Positions 60,129-64,000 of a stretch of 64,000 nucleotides of DNA are shown here, one piece after another. Numbering within the stretch: position 1 is the first letter of the stretch; each line of letters starts with the position of its first letter. The notes beneath the pieces are model-generated. The model searched no databases, was not told the DNA's origin, and was given only the letters and a program-made list of their open reading frames with translations. The position numbers and the translations under genes were made by a program. Location: the NCBI GenBank assembly GCA_026413225.1, contig CM048552.1:163506053-163570052 (forward strand). Direction: 5' to 3'. Source of the DNA: Otis tarda. Its lineage: Eukaryota > Chordata > Aves > Otidiformes > Otididae.

Positions 60129-60651
60129 ATATAATCATAGAATCATAGAATAGTTAGAGTTAGAATGGACCTTCAAAGGTAATCTAGTCCAATCCCCCTG
60201 CAAGAAGCAGGGACATCTTCAACTAGATCAGGTTGCTCAGAGCCTCATCCAACCTGGCCTTGAACGTTTCCAGGGATGGGGCTTCCACCACCTCTCTGGG
60301 CAACCTGTTCCAGGGTTCTACAACCCTCATTGTAAAAATTTTTTTCCTAATATTCAATCTAAATCTACCTCCCTCTATTTTAAAACCATTACCCCTTGTC
60401 CTATCGCAACAGGCCCTACTGAACTGGCCTCTCCCCATCTTTCTTGTAGGCCCCCTAGAGGTACTGGAAGACCGCTATAAGGTCTCCCTGGAGCCTCCTC
60501 TTCTCCAGGCTGAACAGCCCCAACTCTCTCAGCCTGTCCTCATAGGAGAGGTGCTCCAGCTCTCTTATCGTCTTTGTGGCCCTCCTCTGGACCTTCTCCA
60601 ACTGGTCCATGTCCTTCTTATATTGGGGGCTCCAGAACTGGACACAGTACT
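60129..60651 (-). mobile_element. Younger CR1 LINE nested in the older CR1
   Basis: Begins with the reversed tail ATATAATCATAGAATCATAG, then AATGGACCTTCAAAGGTAAT, CCCCCTGCAAGAAGCAGGGA, and the end of ORF2 on minus. That frame runs from 60438 to 60223 and reads [20 protein letters not shown] through [18 protein letters not shown], ending LDEALSNLI. Upstream sequence equivalent to [12 protein letters not shown] and YCVQFWS is present, but it ends at GACACAGTACT. It is of the same subfamily type as the 24 and 37 kb copies. Its 5' end is followed by a repeat of ACTGGACAC (60637-60645 and 60652-60660). Confidence 0.92.
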
Positions 60652-60660
60652 ACTGGACAC

Positions 60661-63092
60661 GTCTACACATTCCTTGAAAACCTCCAGGATGGTGACTTCA
60701 CCACTTCCTTGGGCAGCCTGTTCCAGTGCCTGATCATTCTTTCAGTAAATAAGTGTTTCCTAATATCCAGTCTAAACCTCCCCTGCCGCAACTTGAGGCC
60801 ACTTCCCCTTGTCCTATCACAAGTTATTTGGGAGAAGAGACCAATGCTTGCCTTCCTACAATCTCCTTTCAGGTAGTTGTAGAGAGCAATGAGCACTCCC
60901 CTCAGCCTCCTCTAGACTAAACAATCCCAGTTCCCTCAGCCACTCCTTGTAAGACTTGTGCTCCAGACCCTTCACCAGCTTCATTGCCCTTCTCTAGACA
61001 CACTCCAGCAACTCAGCATCCTTGTTGAACTGAGGGGTCCAAAACTGCACACAGTATTTGAGGTGTGGCCTCACCAGTTCCAAGTACAGGGGCACAATTT
61101 ATTTCCTACTCCTGCTGGCCACACTGTTCCTGATGCAGGCCAGAATGCTGTTGGCCTTCTTGGCCACCTGGGCACACTGCTGGCTCGTGTTCAGTCAGCT
61201 TTTATCAGCAACCCCAGGTCCCTTTCTGTTGGGCAGCTTTCCAGCCCCAAGCCTGTAGCATTACATGTTGTTGTTTTGACCCAAATGCAGGACCTGGCAC
61301 TTGGCCTTGTTGAACCTCATACAGTTCACCTTGGTCCATTGGTCCAGTCTGTCCAGATCCGTCTGCAGAGTCTTCTTACCCTCGAGCAGATTGACACTCT
61401 CGCCAAATTTGGTGTCACCTGCAATCCTGAGGGAGCACTCAATCCCCTCATCCAGGTCATTGATAAAGATATTAAACAGAACTGGCACCAGCACTGTGGG
61501 CCAACACTGTGGTGTTCCCTGGGGAACACCTCTTGTGACCAGCCACAAACTGGATTTAACTCTGTTTACCACAACTCTCTGGGGTCAGCCGTCCAGCCAG
61601 TTTTTAACCCATGGCAGGGTACACCTGTCCAAGCCATGAGCTGCCAGTTTCTCTAGGAGAATGCTGTGGGAGATGGCATCAAAAGCTTTGCTAAAGTCCA
61701 GGTAGATAAAGTCCACATCCTTCCCGTCACCCACCTTGTCATAAAAGGAGATCAGGTAGGTCAAGCAGGACTTGCCTTTCATGAACTCATGCTGGCTGGG
61801 CCTGATCCTCTTGGTTGTCTTGCACATGCCTGGTGAGCACACTCAGGATGAACTGCTCCATAATCTTCCTCGGCACTGAGATTGAGCTGTAGTCCTTGCA
61901 TCCTCCTTCCAGCCCTTCTTGTAGATGGGCATCACATCGGCAAGCCTCCAGTCATCCGGGACCTCCCCTGTTAACCAGGTCTGCTGACAGATGATGGAGA
62001 GTGGCTTGGTGAGCTCCTTCGCCAGCTCCCTCAGTACCCTTGGGTGGATCCCATATGGCCTCATAGAGTTGTTTGTGTCCAGGTGGTGTAGCAGGTCGAT
62101 TACTGCTTCCTCTTGGATTGTGGGGATTTCATTCTGCTCTCAGTCCCCATCTTCCAGCTCAGGGGGCTGAACGCCCTGGGGATAACTGGTCTGACTATTA
62201 CAGACTGAGGTAAAGAATGCATTAAGTACCTCAGCCTTTTCCTCATCCTTGGTGATAATGTTCCCTCTTGCATCCAGTAAAGGATGGAGATTCTCTTTGG
62301 CTCTCTTTTTGTTGTTGATATGTTTGTAGAAACATTTCTTGTTATCCTTAACAACAGCGGCCAGATTGAGTTCTAGCTGGGTTTTTGCCTTTCTAATTTT
62401 CTCTCTACATGACCTAACAAGCTGCATGTACTTTTCTTGAGTTGCCTGCCCCTTCTTCCAAGAGCAGTAGACTCTCTTTTTTTTTTCCCTGAGTCCTAGC
62501 AAAAGCTCCCTGTTCAGCCAGGCGGGTCGTCTCCCGTGCCAGTTTGTCTTACAACACATGGGGACAGCCTGCTCCTGCACCTTTAAGACCTCTTTCTTGA
62601 AGAATGTCCAGCCTTCCTGGACCCCTTTGCCCTTCAGTACTGCCTCCCAAGGGATTCTGTCAATCAGTGTCCTGAACAGGTCGAAGTCTGCCCTCCGTAA
62701 GTCCATGGTAGGGGTTTTGCTGACCCCTCTCCTTACCTCTCCAATAACTGAAAACTCTATCCTTTCACGGTTGCTAATCCCAAGATGGCCTCCAACTACC
62801 ACGTCTCCCACCAGCCCTTCTCTGTTTGTAAACAGCAGATGGAACAAGGTACCTTCCCTGGTAGGCTCACTCCCCAGCTGTGTCAGGAAGTTATCTTCCA
62901 CACACCCCAGGAACCTCTTAGACTGTTTCCTCTCTGATGTGTTGTATTTTCAGCAGATGTCTGGTAAGTTTAAGTGCTCCATGAGAATGAGGACTAGTGA
63001 TTGTGAGACTTCTGCCAGCCACTTGTAGAATGCCTCACCTGCCTCTTCATCCTGGTTGTATGGTCTATAACAGACTCCCAGCAGGATATCTG
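60661..63092 (-). mobile_element. Older CR1 LINE, ORF2 body (outer element, part 2)
   Basis: Continues the 60013 element. The minus frames, in gene order, are: 62901-62140, the endonuclease C-terminus and linker ([39 protein letters not shown]); 62064-61843 (GIHPRVLREL, GEVPDDWR, MPIYKKG); 61842-61585, with motif A intact (FIYLDFSKAFDAISHSILLE); 61572-61261 ([20 protein letters not shown]); and 60896-60663 ([20 protein letters not shown]). Catalytic motifs are damaged: endonuclease SDH reads SNR (LGISNRERIEF), and the expected FADD reads AGD with a codon lost. Several frameshifts separate the pieces. The 5' truncation lies inside the endonuclease at GGATATCTGCC. The long plus frame at 60958-61656 is an antisense shadow. 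Confidence 0.93.
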
Positions 63093-63462
63093 CCTAAAAT
63101 GAAACCAGAAACTTCCCAGACTTTTTCACAGCTTACTGAAAAGATCTATTACTCTCTAGTATCCATATCCACTTCTGGATGGAACAAATTGTATGACCAT
63201 GGGCTCAAATAGAGATTATAGAAACAATTTAGTTCTAGGATTCCCTTTGGCAACAATCTGTACAGCACAACTGATTTCTATGTGGACATCTTTGGTGCTC
63301 CTTACTCATACTTGCTAGCAGCATATCTACAAAATTGTCAGACCTCTAGTGTCAAGTTCATGTGGTCCTAAAGAAAAAATGCAAAGTAGGCAAGGTATGT
63401 TGAAGTCTTTCCTATGCTGCCCTAGTACTTGAAATCAAGCAGTTTAGTATTTTAGGAAATAG

Positions 63463-63489
63463 TAAATTTCCTAAATTTCCTAAATTTCC
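63463..63489 (+). repeat. (TAAATTTCC)3 tandem repeat
   Basis: Three exact tandem copies of a 9-mer, followed by TAATATCC. The upstream TTTAGGAAAT is the inverse of TTTCCTAAA, so these can also pair as a hairpin. Confidence 0.9.
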
Positions 63490-63492
63490 TAA

Positions 63493-63514
63493 TATCCTAA
63501 TTGTTATTAGGATA
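63493..63514 (+). repeat. 9-bp perfect hairpin with 4-nt loop
   Basis: TATCCTAAT (63493-63501), loop TGTT, then ATTAGGATA (63506-63514). The arms pair exactly. There is no following T run or gene end to suggest a terminator. Confidence 0.85.
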
Positions 63515-64000
63515 ATAAAATAGTTACCTGTGTTTTTTGTAAATTGTGAAAAATAATGCAAGGATATTTCTCTGGAAAATAATAGTCCCTCTGGCAATTT
63601 GCGTAGTTCTTGAAGCAAGGTAACACAAATATGTGCAAGAATTAAAGAGAGATATAAACCAAAAACCAGCTATGCAAATATGATTAGGCATGCATAAAAA
63701 AAAAAGGAGATAACATTTTAAAGACATATTTATTTAGAAGATTTGAAAAGGCTATAGGTCTACTGTACTCAGTAAACCTGACTAATTTGTCTGAAAATGA
63801 AAGTTGATATTTGGTGACAATAAAGTATATGTGAATACAAGATAGCATATATTGATTGGACCACCTTTCTCCATGTGCAAGTACTATTGGCAGATTATTT
63901 ATTCAACTTATGATTCTGCAAATTTTTTTAGGGAAATGTATTCAAGGTAATGGACCCAGCTTTGGGAAGTGACTGGAAAGATAGGATAATCTAGTATCCA

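Larger units (their letters stand above)
63093..64000. other. AT-rich non-coding sequence
   Basis: Nothing recognised except the short tandem repeat and hairpin listed separately. Confidence 0.5.

Noticed and set aside
60958-61656. 232-codon plus-strand open frame
   Set aside because: Antisense shadow of the older CR1 ORF2 on the minus strand.
63493-63514. Intrinsic transcription terminator hairpin
   Set aside because: AT-only arms, no T tract, and a eukaryotic setting without a gene end.

Overview
This is a gene-poor, AT-rich piece of a bird nuclear genome: an intergenic desert or the inside of a very large intron. The bird assignment rests on the repeats. There are many 5'-truncated CR1 LINEs ending in the typical (ATTCTATG)n tail. 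There are also solitary LTRs of families I know from birds: a TGTCCTGGTTTCAGC...CCACGACA LTR of ERVL type, and a roughly 1.05 kb LTR built on a CTCCAGCGTGGG motif. I cannot name the species. I found no convincing host protein-coding gene, no tRNA or rRNA gene, and no CRISPR array. Nearly all longer open frames lie in CR1 or LTR sequence, or are antisense shadows of CR1.

Layout: 1-9 kb is AT-rich sequence with one CR1 tail (2.2 kb) and an unassigned GC-richer block (5.1-6.2 kb) ending in a perfect 8-bp tandem repeat. At 9.1-10.8 kb an ERVL-type solo LTR sits inside a larger LTR. A CR1 coding fragment lies at 11.4 kb, and a polypyrimidine tract next to a TATA-bearing GC-richer patch at 13.4-14 kb. 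A minus-strand copy of the large LTR lies at 15.6-16.8 kb. At 23.5-27.5 kb a third copy of the large LTR is split by a 2.95 kb CR1 whose ORF2 is open apart from one stop codon. From 27.5 to 36.5 kb is AT-rich desert with one weak candidate exon. A 475-bp solo LTR with a perfect 5-bp target duplication and an intact promoter layout lies at 36.5-37.0 kb, and a CR1 at 37.4-38.1 kb.

The region 38.1-40.3 kb is GC-richer and unassigned. An ERVL-type LTR lies at 42.9-43.5 kb, another LTR at 44.3-44.8 kb, a CR1 tail carrying a G-quadruplex motif at 46.9 kb, and an LTR with a CArG box at 48.9-49.3 kb or beyond. From 50 to 56.7 kb is AT-rich desert with microsatellites. Older CR1 pieces lie at 56.8 and 58.9 kb, and a CR1 nested inside an older CR1 at 60.0-63.1 kb.

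No genes work together here. What the window records is a layered transposon history. Three nested insertions give relative ages: ERVL-type LTR younger than large LTR; young CR1 younger than large LTR; young CR1 younger than old CR1. Family assignments come from recalled consensus sequences, not database searches.
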